NCBI RefSeq assembly: GCF_001983165.1
Contig: NZ_MNPU01000001.1
Span: 124,001 to 188,000 of the forward strand
Length of the DNA: 64,000 nt
Source: Pseudomonas gessardii
GTDB lineage: Bacteria > Pseudomonadota > Gammaproteobacteria > Pseudomonadales > Pseudomonadaceae
Direction of reading: 5' to 3'
The notes under the pieces are model-generated. The model made no database searches, was not told where the DNA came from, and worked only from the letters and a program-made list of their open reading frames with translations. A program made the translations under genes and the position numbers. The number at the start of each line of letters is the position of its first letter. Position 1 is the stretch's first letter. Of the stretch, positions 55,956-64,000 are shown in pieces.

Positions 55956-57116
55956 ATGTTTCTACGCAAATCTCTTTTAGCGACCTGCTGTGCCAGTGTC
56001 TTGGCCGCCGCACTGCCCGCGTTTGCTGCTGCCGATACCCGGCAGTTTCCCAGCGAGCAAGGCAGCATCAGCGTCACCCCGATTGTCAAAGGCCTGGACC
56101 ACCCCTGGGCCGTGGCGTTTTTGCCAGACAAGCAGGGCTTCCTGGTTACCGAACGTCCTGGCGCGCTGCGCTTTGTGAGCAGTGATGGCAAGTTATCCGC
56201 CCCCCTGAGTGGCGTGCCGCACGTGTGGGCCAAGGGGCAGGGGGGCTTGCTGGATGTGGTGCTGTCGCCTGATTTCAAGGAGGACCGCCTGGTTTATCTG
56301 TCTTACGCGGAAGGCGGCGGCGAGGGCGGGACGGCTGGCACGGCGGTGGGGCGTGGCCGCTTGAGCGCGGACCTGAGCGGCTTGCAGGACTTCCAGGTGA
56401 TCCTGCGCCAGGAGCCCAAGTTGTCTACCAGCAATCACTTTGGTTCACGCCTGGTGTTTGACCGCGATGGCTACCTGTTTGTGACATTGGGGGAAAACAA
56501 CCAGCGTTCCACAGCCCAGGACCTGGACAAGTTGCAAGGCAAGGTCGTGCGGATCTACCCGGATGGCCGCGTGCCGGATGACAACCCGTTTGTCGGTCAG
56601 CCGGGGGCCCGGCCGGAGATCTGGTCCTATGGCCAGCGCAACCCCCAAGGTGCCGCACTGAACCCCTGGACCGGCACCCTCTGGGAAAACGAACACGGCC
56701 CGCGCGGTGGCGATGAAATCAATATCATCGAGCGTGGCAAGAACTACGGCTGGCCACTGGCGACCCATGGCATCAACTATTCCTTGCTGCCGATTCCCGA
56801 GGCCCTTGGCAAGACAGCAGACGGCACGGTCGGCCCGCACCATGTATGGGAAAAGTCGCCGGCCATCAGCGGCATGGCGTTCTACGACGCCGACCGGTTC
56901 AAGGCCTGGCAGCACAACTTGTTTATCGGCGCCTTGGCCAGCCAGGAGCTGATCCGCTTGCAGTTCGACGGCGATCGGGTGGTGCACGAAGAGCGCCTGC
57001 TGGGCGAGTTGAAGGCGCGCATCCGCGACGTACGCCAGGGCCCGGATGGCTTCCTGTACGTGCTCACGGATGAAGCGGATGGCGTGTTGTATCAGGTGGG
57101 TTTGCAGCAGGATTGA
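55956..57116 (+). CDS. Soluble PQQ-dependent aldose dehydrogenase (YliI-like)
   Basis: 386 residues with a signal peptide (LATCCASVLAAALPAFA). The beta-propeller pattern is that of soluble quinoprotein glucose dehydrogenase relatives: GLDHPWAVAFLPD, TERPGALRFV, GGLLDVVLSPDF, SNHFGSRLVFDRDGYLFVTLGE with the catalytic-type His, and WENEHGPRGGDEIN. E. coli YliI is an aldose sugar dehydrogenase of this type. Oxidation of sugars in the periplasm with PQQ and calcium is expected. AAGGAG is nine bases before ATG 55956; the open frame upstream overlaps the preceding gene and lacks the signal peptide. Confidence 0.9.
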   Translation: MFLRKSLLATCCASVLAAALPAFAAADTRQFPSEQGSISVTPIVKGLDHPWAVAFLPDKQGFLVTERPGALRFVSSDGKLSAPLSGVPHVWAKGQGGLLDVVLSPDFKEDRLVYLSYAEGGGEGGTAGTAVGRGRLSADLSGLQDFQVILRQEPKLSTSNHFGSRLVFDRDGYLFVTLGENNQRSTAQDLDKLQGKVVRIYPDGRVPDDNPFVGQPGARPEIWSYGQRNPQGAALNPWTGTLWENEHGPRGGDEINIIERGKNYGWPLATHGINYSLLPIPEALGKTADGTVGPHHVWEKSPAISGMAFYDADRFKAWQHNLFIGALASQELIRLQFDGDRVVHEERLLGELKARIRDVRQGPDGFLYVLTDEADGVLYQVGLQQD

Positions 57117-57123
57117 GCTATAA

Positions 57124-57150
57124 GCGGCAAGCACACTGGGTGCTTGCCGC
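57124..57150. terminator. Hairpin between convergent genes
   Basis: GCGGCAAGCA at 57124-57133 is perfectly complementary to 57141-57150 around seven bases. It is eight bases after the sugar dehydrogenase stop and just past the convergent DUF1348 gene. The T tract is missing on both strands, so it is only a probable terminator. Confidence 0.55.
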
Positions 57151-57158
57151 GAAACCCC

Positions 57159-57638
57159 CTACAACCCCAATTCCGACAACCCCGGGTGATCATCCGGGCG
57201 CCGGCCCAGTGGCCAGTGGAATTTGCGTTCGCTTTCCTTAATCGGCATGTCGTTGATGCACGCATACCGGTTGGACATCAGGCCATCCTGGTCAAACTCC
57301 CAATTCTCGTTACCGTAGGAGCGGAACCAGTTGCCGGAGTCGTCGTGCCATTCATAGGCATAACGCACGGCGATGCGGTTGCCGGTAAAGGCCCACAGCT
57401 CCTTGATCAGGCGATAGTCCAACTCCCTGGCCCACTTGCGTGTGAGCAATGCCCGGGCCTGCTCGCGGTTGTGGGCGAATTCGGCGCGGTTACGCCACTG
57501 TGTGTCCAGGGTGTAGGCCAGCGACACGCGTTGCGGGTCACGGGAGTTCCAGCCGTCTTCGGCCAGGCGGATCTTTTCAAGCGCCGATTCCCGAGTAAAG
57601 GGCGGTAATGGCGGACGCAGGTGTGCATTGTCTGACAT
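57159..57638 (-). CDS. DUF1348 (NTF2-like) protein
   Basis: 159 residues, cytoplasmic. The family core is seen in [51 protein letters not shown] (with ALLTRKW) and [20 protein letters not shown]1348 proteins have the NTF2/SnoaL-like cone fold and are uncharacterised. AAGGA stands eight bases before the ATG. It is 44 bp downstream of a TetR gene on the same strand, so the two probably form a self-regulated pair. Confidence 0.88.
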   Translation of the reverse strand: MSDNAHLRPPLPPFTRESALEKIRLAEDGWNSRDPQRVSLAYTLDTQWRNRAEFAHNREQARALLTRKWARELDYRLIKELWAFTGNRIAVRYAYEWHDDSGNWFRSYGNENWEFDQDGLMSNRYACINDMPIKESERKFHWPLGRRPDDHPGLSELGL

Positions 57639-57682
57639 TTGAGAGTTCCTTCAGAACATTAATCGTTAAACCCATCCAACGT

Positions 57683-58246
57683 TCAAAGTGCCAATAACGT
57701 TTGCGCCATGCATTGCGCATTATCAGCAGCGGTTACATCGCCCATGATCAGGGCCATGGTAATGGCGCCATCCACCAGGATCAGCAGGTGCGCGGCCTGT
57801 TGCTCCGGGGCGGGGGTGCCATGTGCCTTGCACAGTTCGAGCAGGTACTCGAACAGTTTCTGTTTGTGCGCCTTGGCCAGCAGGCGTACCGGGTCTTGCG
57901 GGTTGCCGGTCTCGCCGCTGGTGTTGATAAAGGCGCAGCCGCGAAAGTCCGCGGAGCCAAACCAGCGCTTGAGGGCGCTGAACACGCCAAGCAAGCGCGC
58001 GCCGCTGTCAGCGTAGGGCTCGACCTCGCTGCGCAGCCACTGCAGCCAGCGCTCGTCGCGCCGCTGCAGGGCGGCGATCACCAGTTCGTCCTTGTTGGCG
58101 AAGTAGCGGTAGATGCTTTTTCTGGAGACGCCGGCGGTTTTCACCAGCAGATCCATGCCGGTGGCCGCAATGCCATGCCGGTAGATCAACTTTTCGGTGA
58201 CGTCCAGGATAATGTCGCGGGTTTCACTGCTGGTCATATCGTTCAT
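57683..58246 (-). CDS. TetR/AcrR-family repressor
   Basis: 187 residues from ATG 58246, with ATG 58237 also possible. The helix-turn-helix is KLIYRHGIAATGMDLLVKTAGVSRKSIYRYFANKDELV, followed by a helical ligand-binding domain. A longer frame from a TTG at 58282 would run through the promoter and operator described at 58254-58282, so I reject it. The regulator lies upstream of DUF1348 and is divergent from pssA. It most likely represses its own transcript including DUF1348; an effect on pssA cannot be excluded. Confidence 0.9.
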   Translation of the reverse strand: MNDMTSSETRDIILDVTEKLIYRHGIAATGMDLLVKTAGVSRKSIYRYFANKDELVIAALQRRDERWLQWLRSEVEPYADSGARLLGVFSALKRWFGSADFRGCAFINTSGETGNPQDPVRLLAKAHKQKLFEYLLELCKAHGTPAPEQQAAHLLILVDGAITMALIMGDVTAADNAQCMAQTLLAL

Positions 58247-58253
58247 GTCGCCA

Positions 58254-58282
58254 ACAGTAGAACGATCGTTCTTCTTGGTCAA
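58254..58282 (-). promoter_or_regulatory. Promoter with palindromic operator of the TetR gene
   Basis: On the minus strand TTGACC (58282-58277) and TACTGT (58259-58254) are spaced by exactly 17 bases, a good sigma-70 promoter. The perfect 14-bp palindrome AGAACGATCGTTCT at 58259-58272 fills most of the spacer. This is a classic site for TetR autorepression. The expected transcript start would be only about 1-10 bases before the usable ATG codons. Confidence 0.7.
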
Positions 58283-58370
58283 TCAATTATTTTCGGCATC
58301 CCGTGGGCAGACCTGGCCACCCCCATGGTGTAAGCTCTCGGGCTCTTCGGATTCGATCATTGCGGGCCCT

Positions 58371-59714
58371 ATGCCGTCGTTATTCAAACGTTCCCTGTTA
58401 CCCAAGTTGCGCGGTTTTCCCCTGACCGCCGATGCTATCGAGGTGCTGTCCGGCGCCGCTGAGTTTCGCCGCTGCCTGCTGGAGAACATCGCCCAGGCCC
58501 AACACCGTATCTACCTTGTCGCCTTGTACCTGCAACAGGACGAAGCGGGCCAGGAGGTGTTTGACGCGCTGCATGCCGCCAAGGCTGCGCGGCCCGAGCT
58601 GGAGATCGTGGTGATGGTGGACTGGCTGCGCGCCCAGCGCGGCCTGATCGGCGCGGGCAAGCAGCCGGGCAACAGCGCCTGGTACCAGGCGATGACCCAG
58701 GCACACCCCACGCACGTGCCGGTGTACGGGGTGCCGGTGCAAACCCGCGAGCTGTTTGGTGTGCTGCACCTGAAGGGCTTCGTGATCGATGACAGCGTGC
58801 TGTACAGCGGCGCCAGTCTCAACAATGTGTACCTGCACAAGTTCGACAAATACCGCTTCGACCGCTATCACCTGATCCACAACAAACCATTGGCCGACTC
58901 CATGCAACACCTGGTGGAGCACGGGCTGGTCGCGTCCAAGGCGGTACACCGCCTGGACCTGCCCAACCTGCCCACCACCCGCAGCCTGCGCAATGACATC
59001 GGTGACTTGCGCAGCCGGCTCAAGCACGCGACCTATGACACCACGGCCGGCCAGGCTGGCATTGGCGGGTTGTCGGTCAGCCCGTTGCTGGGGGTGGGCA
59101 AGAACAACCCGCTGAGCCGGGTGATCTGCGAGCTGATCGCCAGCGCCCAGCAGCAGTTGACCCTCTGTACCCCGTATTTCAACCTGCCGCTGCCGGTGAC
59201 CCGGGAAATCAACCGTGCGCTGGCCCGTGGGGTGAAGATCGACATCATCGTCGGCGACAAGACCGCCAACGACTTCTACATCCCGCCCAGCGAACCCTTC
59301 AGGATCATCGCCGCGCTGCCGTATCTCTACGAAATCAGCCTGCGCCGCTTTGCCAAGCGCCACCAGCGCATGATCGACAGCGGCCAGCTCAGCCTGCACC
59401 TGTGGCGCGATGGGGATAACACCTATCACCTCAAGGGCATGTGGGTCGACGAGCGCTACACCTTGCTCACCGGCAACAACCTCAACCCCCGAGCCTTCCG
59501 CCTGGACCTGGAAAACGCCTTGCTGATCGACGACCCCCAGGGCCAGTGGCTGGCGCCACGGCGCAGCGAGCTTGCAGAGATTTTCCGGCATGCCACGCGG
59601 ATCCAGGGCTACCAGCAGTTGCAGACGCTGGTGGATTACCCCGAAGCCGTTGGCAAGTTCTTGCGCCGGGTCAGCCGGGTGCGGGTCGAGCGCTTGCTGT
59701 ACCGGATCCTCTAG
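58371..59714 (+). CDS. pssA: Phosphatidylserine synthase PssA (phospholipase D superfamily)
   Basis: 447 residues, close to the E. coli PssA length of 451. Two HKD catalytic motifs are present: HLKGFVIDDSVLYSGASLNN near residue 135 and HLKGMWVDERYTLLTGNNLNPRA near residue 355. It makes phosphatidylserine from CDP-diacylglycerol and serine, the route to phosphatidylethanolamine, as a peripheral membrane enzyme. The ATG at 58371 begins the conserved LFKRSLLPKLRGFPL; an open frame from 58197 runs through the TetR gene and is ignored. The stop overlaps the convergent MFS gene (CTAG). Confidence 0.93.
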   Translation: MPSLFKRSLLPKLRGFPLTADAIEVLSGAAEFRRCLLENIAQAQHRIYLVALYLQQDEAGQEVFDALHAAKAARPELEIVVMVDWLRAQRGLIGAGKQPGNSAWYQAMTQAHPTHVPVYGVPVQTRELFGVLHLKGFVIDDSVLYSGASLNNVYLHKFDKYRFDRYHLIHNKPLADSMQHLVEHGLVASKAVHRLDLPNLPTTRSLRNDIGDLRSRLKHATYDTTAGQAGIGGLSVSPLLGVGKNNPLSRVICELIASAQQQLTLCTPYFNLPLPVTREINRALARGVKIDIIVGDKTANDFYIPPSEPFRIIAALPYLYEISLRRFAKRHQRMIDSGQLSLHLWRDGDNTYHLKGMWVDERYTLLTGNNLNPRAFRLDLENALLIDDPQGQWLAPRRSELAEIFRHATRIQGYQQLQTLVDYPEAVGKFLRRVSRVRVERLLYRIL

Positions 59715-60913
59715 TGGCGCGGTGCCGGCCAGAGCGCAACGAGCAACAACAGGGCGGCGGCGACCAGGTAGGGTAGCCGCGGTTCGACGGCATAGATCAG
59801 GGTGGCGGCCAGGGGCCCGACCACCACGCCCAAGCCTTGCGCCGCACCCACCGAGCCGGCGGTGGCGCCTTGTTCCGAGGCCTCCACCGCATTGGCCGCC
59901 AGGGCGGCAAACGCCGGGAAGATCCAGCCCATGCCCGCCGCCGAGACGAAGAAGCACAGCCAGAGGATCCACGCCGTATCGGCGAACATGCTGCCGGCAA
60001 AGCCCAGGGCGGCGACGATGGCGCCGACGCGGATCATCCGCAGCGGTGGCCACTCCAGTTTACGCACCAGCAACTGCGAGCAGATCAAGGCCAGGCCCAC
60101 CATCGTCAGGGCGATCCCGGCGGTTTGGGCGGCGTCAGCCGGGTTCATTTTCAGGCGATCAAGGGCGAAAAAACCCACGGTGATCTGGGCGATGGACACA
60201 CACAACATGGCGACAAAGGCCACCACCAGCGGGCGGCGCAGGCGTGGGTCCGCGAGGTTGACGGCCTTGGGCGGTTGCTTGAGGTGCAGTTCCTGGCGGG
60301 GCAGTTTTACCAGCAGCACCAAAAAGCCCGCCATTGGCAACAGCGCCATGGCATAGAACGGCAGGCTCAGGCTGTAGCGGGCCAGCAGCGCGGCAATCGC
60401 CGGCCCCAGCACCAGGCCACAGGCGTTGGCCGCCCCCAGCGAGGCCATGGCCTGGGTGCGGTGGGCCGGCTCGATATTGTCCGCGATCAGCGCGTAGCCA
60501 CCGACCGGGATCGCGGCGTAGAACACCCCGATCAACCCGCGCCCCAGCACCAGCCCGATAAACGCCAGCATGGCCGAGGGCAGCAGTTGCAGGGAGGCAT
60601 CGATAAACACGCACAGCGCCCAGTACGCCAGGGTGAAGCCGCCGGTGCCCAGCAGCAGCACCCGCCGCCGGCCCAGGCGGTCACTGGCCTGGCCCCAGGG
60701 GCGCGCCAGCAGCATCCAGATCACCCCGGACACCGTCACCGCCGCCCCCGCCTGCCAGGTCGCCAGCCCCAGCACCCGGGCGATGGGGCCGATCAGCGAG
60801 ACAAACGCCATCATCGCCATGGTGCAGGCCATATTGGCGATCAGCAGGGGGCGCAGGTTGAATGTCACTGGAGTGGGCAAGGCAGCATCAAGGCTGGCGG
60901 CTGAATCAGGCAT
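59711..60913 (-). CDS. MFS efflux-type transporter
   Basis: 400 residues with about twelve membrane spans. Motif A is PWGQASDRLGRRRVLLLG, and the spans containing GLVLGRGLIGVFYAAIPVGGY and GLVLGPAIAALLARY resemble drug:proton antiporters of the 12-span type. The substrate is unknown. It is divergent from the AraC-type regulator, with 183 bp between them, and that regulator may control it. The stop codon overlaps that of pssA by four bases. Confidence 0.87.
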   Translation of the reverse strand: MPDSAASLDAALPTPVTFNLRPLLIANMACTMAMMAFVSLIGPIARVLGLATWQAGAAVTVSGVIWMLLARPWGQASDRLGRRRVLLLGTGGFTLAYWALCVFIDASLQLLPSAMLAFIGLVLGRGLIGVFYAAIPVGGYALIADNIEPAHRTQAMASLGAANACGLVLGPAIAALLARYSLSLPFYAMALLPMAGFLVLLVKLPRQELHLKQPPKAVNLADPRLRRPLVVAFVAMLCVSIAQITVGFFALDRLKMNPADAAQTAGIALTMVGLALICSQLLVRKLEWPPLRMIRVGAIVAALGFAGSMFADTAWILWLCFFVSAAGMGWIFPAFAALAANAVEASEQGATAGSVGAAQGLGVVVGPLAATLIYAVEPRLPYLVAAALLLLVALWPAPRH

Positions 60914-61096
60914 GGGAAATCTTCCGTGAATAGGATCGATTGAACGTTATAGGTAAGACGGCTAAACACAAAGCGCGATTAACCACGATGATACAAATCC
61001 ACAGCCCACGCGCGCGCGGCATCGGTGCGCAATTTGGGTTTCTCATCTGCCCACACGCTCCTACAATGGCCAACCTACAAGCTTGAGCCCTGGCCC

Positions 61097-62113
61097 ATGT
61101 CGGAAAAAGACACAATCTCCATCCACCTGGTTGGCGAAGCCCTGTTGCAGAGCTGTGCCCCCGGTGCAGCGACGTGGGAGGCCCTGAACAAGGTCGGGAT
61201 CGACCCCGTGTTGCTGGAGCAGCCCGCCGCCCGGGTCCCGGCGCTGGCGTACGCCCGGCTCTGGCGCTTGCTGGCGCGGCGCCGGGATGATGAGTTCTTT
61301 GGCATGGACCCACGCAAGCTCAAATCCGGCAGCCTGGCGTTCCTGTGTCATGCCTCCATGGCCCAGCCCACCCTGGGCGAGGCCCTGGAAACCGGCCTGG
61401 GCTTCCTGTCGTTGATGCTCGAACACCTGCCCGCGCAATTAGTGCGCCAGCAAAGCCTGGCGGAAATCGTCTTGCTGGAACCCGAGCCCGAACCGCGGCG
61501 GGCGTTCACCTATTTTTGCTACTGGATGATCGTCCACGGTGTTGCTTGCTGGTTGGCCGGCCGGCGCATCCCGATCCTGGCGATTGAACTGCGCGGCGCG
61601 CAGCCGGCGTTTTGTGAGGATTACCAGGTGATGTTCTCTGACAACCTGCGCTTCGACCGGCCCCGCACCCGGATGATCTTCTCGGCTGACTGCCTCGACC
61701 TGCCGATCAAGCGCAGCCCCGAGGAGCTCAAGCGCTTCCTGGCCCATGCGCCCGCCAACATCCTGGTCAAATACCGCGACCCGGACAGCCTGGCGATGCG
61801 CATCAAGCATGACCTGCGCCAACAGCCGGCCCAGCAGTGGCCGGAAACCGAAAGCCTGGCCCAGCAATTGTGCATGTCCGCGTCCACCCTGCGTCGGCGG
61901 CTGGCGGAAGAAGGGCAGACCTACCAGGGGCTCAAGGACAGCGTGCGCAAGGAGTTGGCGATTGTCTGGCTGGCCGAAGCCGAGATCAGCTTTGCCGAGA
62001 TTGCCAGTCGCCTGGGTTTTGCCGATGTGAGTTCGTTCTACAAGGCTTTTCGCAAATGGTCGGGATCCAATCCTGGGCATTACCGTAGTTTGATCCTCAC
62101 CGAAGTCAACTGA
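61097..62113 (+). CDS. AraC-family regulator with an Arabinose_bd (OruR-like) N-terminal domain
   Basis: 338 residues. Residues 20-210 match the sensor region of AraC proteins such as OruR (FLCHASMAQPTLGEALETGLGFLSLM, then a cluster like FCYWMIVHGVACWLAGRRI). The C-terminal pair of helix-turn-helices is LAQQLCMSASTLRRRLAEEGQTYQGLKDSVRKE and SFAEIASRLGFADVSSFYKAFRKWSGSNPGHYR, the AraC signature. The effector is unknown. ATG 61097 begins the conserved part. It is divergent from an MFS gene, its likely target. Confidence 0.92.
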   Translation: MSEKDTISIHLVGEALLQSCAPGAATWEALNKVGIDPVLLEQPAARVPALAYARLWRLLARRRDDEFFGMDPRKLKSGSLAFLCHASMAQPTLGEALETGLGFLSLMLEHLPAQLVRQQSLAEIVLLEPEPEPRRAFTYFCYWMIVHGVACWLAGRRIPILAIELRGAQPAFCEDYQVMFSDNLRFDRPRTRMIFSADCLDLPIKRSPEELKRFLAHAPANILVKYRDPDSLAMRIKHDLRQQPAQQWPETESLAQQLCMSASTLRRRLAEEGQTYQGLKDSVRKELAIVWLAEAEISFAEIASRLGFADVSSFYKAFRKWSGSNPGHYRSLILTEVN

Positions 62114-62123
62114 TCGCACAGAC

Positions 62124-62158
62124 AAAAAAAGCCCCATGACCGAATGGACCACGGGGCT
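62124..62158 (-). terminator. Intrinsic terminator after oprN
   Basis: AGCCCC and GGGGCT arms (about 62130-62135 and 62153-62158), extended by weaker pairs, enclose the loop. On the minus strand seven T residues follow. It ends the efflux operon 44 bp after the oprN stop, and on the plus strand it also follows the AraC gene with a run of A. Confidence 0.8.
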
Positions 62159-62201
62159 AAAAATTGGTTGGATGCGACCAACCAAAGGAGCTCTGTCTAC
62201 A

Positions 62202-63613
62202 TCATTGGCGGCTGGCGACCACCGTTTCGGGCTGCCAGCCACCACCCAGTGCCTTGTAGATCGCCACGATGCCGCGATACAGGTCCACTTCGGCCAGGGC
62301 CTGGGCGTCTTCGGCGAGCAGGCGCTCGCGCTGGGCGTCGAGTAGCACGAGGAAGTCGGCGGTGCCTTCGCGGTAGCGGATCTCGGCCAGGTCGGCGGCG
62401 GCGCGGCTGGATTCGCTCTGGCGGATCAGCGAGACCAGACGTTGCTGGCGCTTGCCGTAGTCGCTGAAGGCGTTCTCTGACTCTTCCAAGGCCAGCAAGA
62501 CTTGCTGCTCGTAGGTGGCCAGGGCGCCATCGGCCTCGGCATCGGCACCGCGCAAACGCGCGCGTACGCTGCCCAGGTCAAAGGCGGCCCAGGTGATGCT
62601 CGGGCCCAGGGCCCAGGCATTGGCGGCCGATGAACCGATCTGCGAACCGCGGCCAGCCGTAAACCCGAGGAAACCACTGAGGCTGACCCGTGGAAACAGG
62701 TCGGCCTTGGCCACGCCGATACGCGCGGTGGCGGCTGCCAGTTTGCGTTCGGCGCTGAGAATGTCCGGGCGCCGTTGCAGCAGTTGCCCCGGGTCGCCAA
62801 TCGGCAAGGCCTTGGCAATCGCCGGCAGGTCGGCCGGGCTCAGGTCCACCGTGAGTTTGTCCGGGCGCTGGCCGAGCAGGGTGGCGATGCGATTGCGCTC
62901 GCGCACTTGCTCGGCCTGCAATTGCGGCACGCTGGCCTCGACCGCCGCCAGGCGCGCATCGGCACGCACCACGTCCAGTTGGTCGCCGACGCCGGCATCG
63001 CGCAGGCTTTCGGTGATGGTGCGCGAATCCTGCTGGTTCTTCAGGTTGGCCAGGGCGATTTTTTCCCGCAGTTGCGCGCCGCGCAGTTGGCCGTAGGCGT
63101 CCACCAGTTCGGCAATCATCGTGACTTGCAGTTGGTAGAGGTCGGCCTCGGCCGCTTGCTGGTCGGCGTCACTGGCTTGCAGGTTACGTTGGATACGGCC
63201 AAACAGGTCCAGCTCCCAGGCCATGTCCAGGCCCAGGTCATAGCGCTCGCTACTGACTCGGCGGGTAGTCTGGCCGGGGATCTGGCCCTTGGCCAAATCA
63301 CTGCTGGCACGGCTGGTGATGGTTGGCATTGCATCATTGCTGGCGTCATCGCGAATCGCCCGGGCGGCCCGCAGGCGGGCAAAGGCGACCCGCAAGTCAC
63401 GGTTGCCACTCAACGACTGGAGGACCAACTGGTTAAGGGTCGGGTCCTCGAACTGCTGCCACCAGATGCCTTCAAACTTGGCGTGGTCGTACTGCCGGGC
63501 ATCGGCGGCGGCGGTGATAGTGGCCGCCTCCAATGGCTGGGTTTTATAGTCCGGGCCCACGGCACAGGCGCTGAGCGCCAACACCAGCAGGCTCGGCAGG
63601 AACACCTTCACAC

Positions 63614-63617
<4 letters not shown>
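62202..63617 (-). CDS. oprN: RND efflux outer-membrane channel, OprN-like
   Basis: 471 residues. The lipoprotein signal ends LALSAC, so the mature chain is anchored in the outer membrane by a lipidated cysteine. The NodT/TolC-like body (WWQQFEDPTLNQLVLQSL, YDLGLDMAWELDLFGRI, ELVDAYGQLRGAQLREKIAL, FPRVSLSGFLGFTAGRGSQIG) matches P. aeruginosa OprN nearly throughout, judged from memory. It is the outer duct of the MexEF-OprN type multidrug pump that exports chloramphenicol, quinolones and quorum-sensing precursors. The ATG overlaps the stop of the upstream RND pump gene (ATGA), so the two are coupled. Confidence 0.92.

Positions 63618-64000
<383 letters not shown>

Noticed and set aside
58398-60053. 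A 551-codon minus-strand frame opposite pssA
   Set aside because: It is antisense to both HKD motifs of pssA and is a high-GC shadow frame.

Overview
The window is a gene-dense, GC-rich chromosomal segment that reads as a fluorescent Pseudomonas (P. fluorescens group). The supporting evidence is a PvdQ-type pyoverdine acylase, an OprN/MexF-like efflux pair, a fadDx-B2x-Ax-E-B1x-like acyl-CoA cluster, a YbiT-type ABC-F protein and several Pseudomonas-type REP/REPIN palindromes. I see no rRNA, tRNA, CRISPR array, transposase, integrase or prophage. Identifications come from motif reading and memory of the families, not from a search.

Layout. 1-3.6 kb: the tail of a DUF934 gene, an eight-haem cytochrome with a HEAT/TPR tail, and a DUF3313 lipoprotein. 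3.7-18.2 kb: one long minus-strand block. It runs from two MetA-like outer-membrane barrels and a DUF1254 protein, through an overlapping MoxR-DUF58-DUF4381-BatA-BatB/TPR-BatD series, to a periplasmic HAD hydrolase and a formylglycine-type sulfatase. A membrane protein with a spermidine-synthase-like domain follows beyond a REPIN. 18.4-28.8 kb: a signalling island. A 1166-residue hybrid kinase with three receivers is followed by CheR, CheB, a receiver-kinase and a single receiver on the plus strand. These converge with a KaiC-like double ATPase and a hybrid kinase whose N-terminal receiver is degenerate. A membrane-anchored TPR protein, a haem-less paralogue of the 0.4-2.8 kb cytochrome, and a bestrophin-like channel follow.

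31.2-36.8 kb: a five-gene catabolic operon (acyl-CoA synthetase, SDR dehydrogenase, thiolase, acyl-CoA dehydrogenase, enoyl-CoA hydratase), probably for short or branched acyl-CoAs. 37-41 kb: a Fur-like winged-helix protein divergent from pvdQ, then PnuC with a NadR-type kinase for nicotinamide riboside salvage. 41-52.5 kb: a chemoreceptor, UppP, DUF1294, MmcQ/YjbR with a LysR regulator divergent from AzoR, an alpha/beta hydrolase, an MFS carrier, YbiT, a methyltransferase and a TIGR03067-like protein. 52.9-57.1 kb: Wzz and LpxO (LPS chain length and lipid A hydroxylation), a small secreted protein and a soluble aldose dehydrogenase. 57.2-64 kb: DUF1348 with its TetR regulator, phosphatidylserine synthase, an MFS carrier divergent from an AraC regulator, and the oprN-mexF end of an RND efflux operon that leaves the window.

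The most interesting parts are the KaiC/CheR/CheB/kinase island and the sulfatase-MoxR/VWA-barrel block. Both look like coordinated systems whose function I cannot name from sequence.
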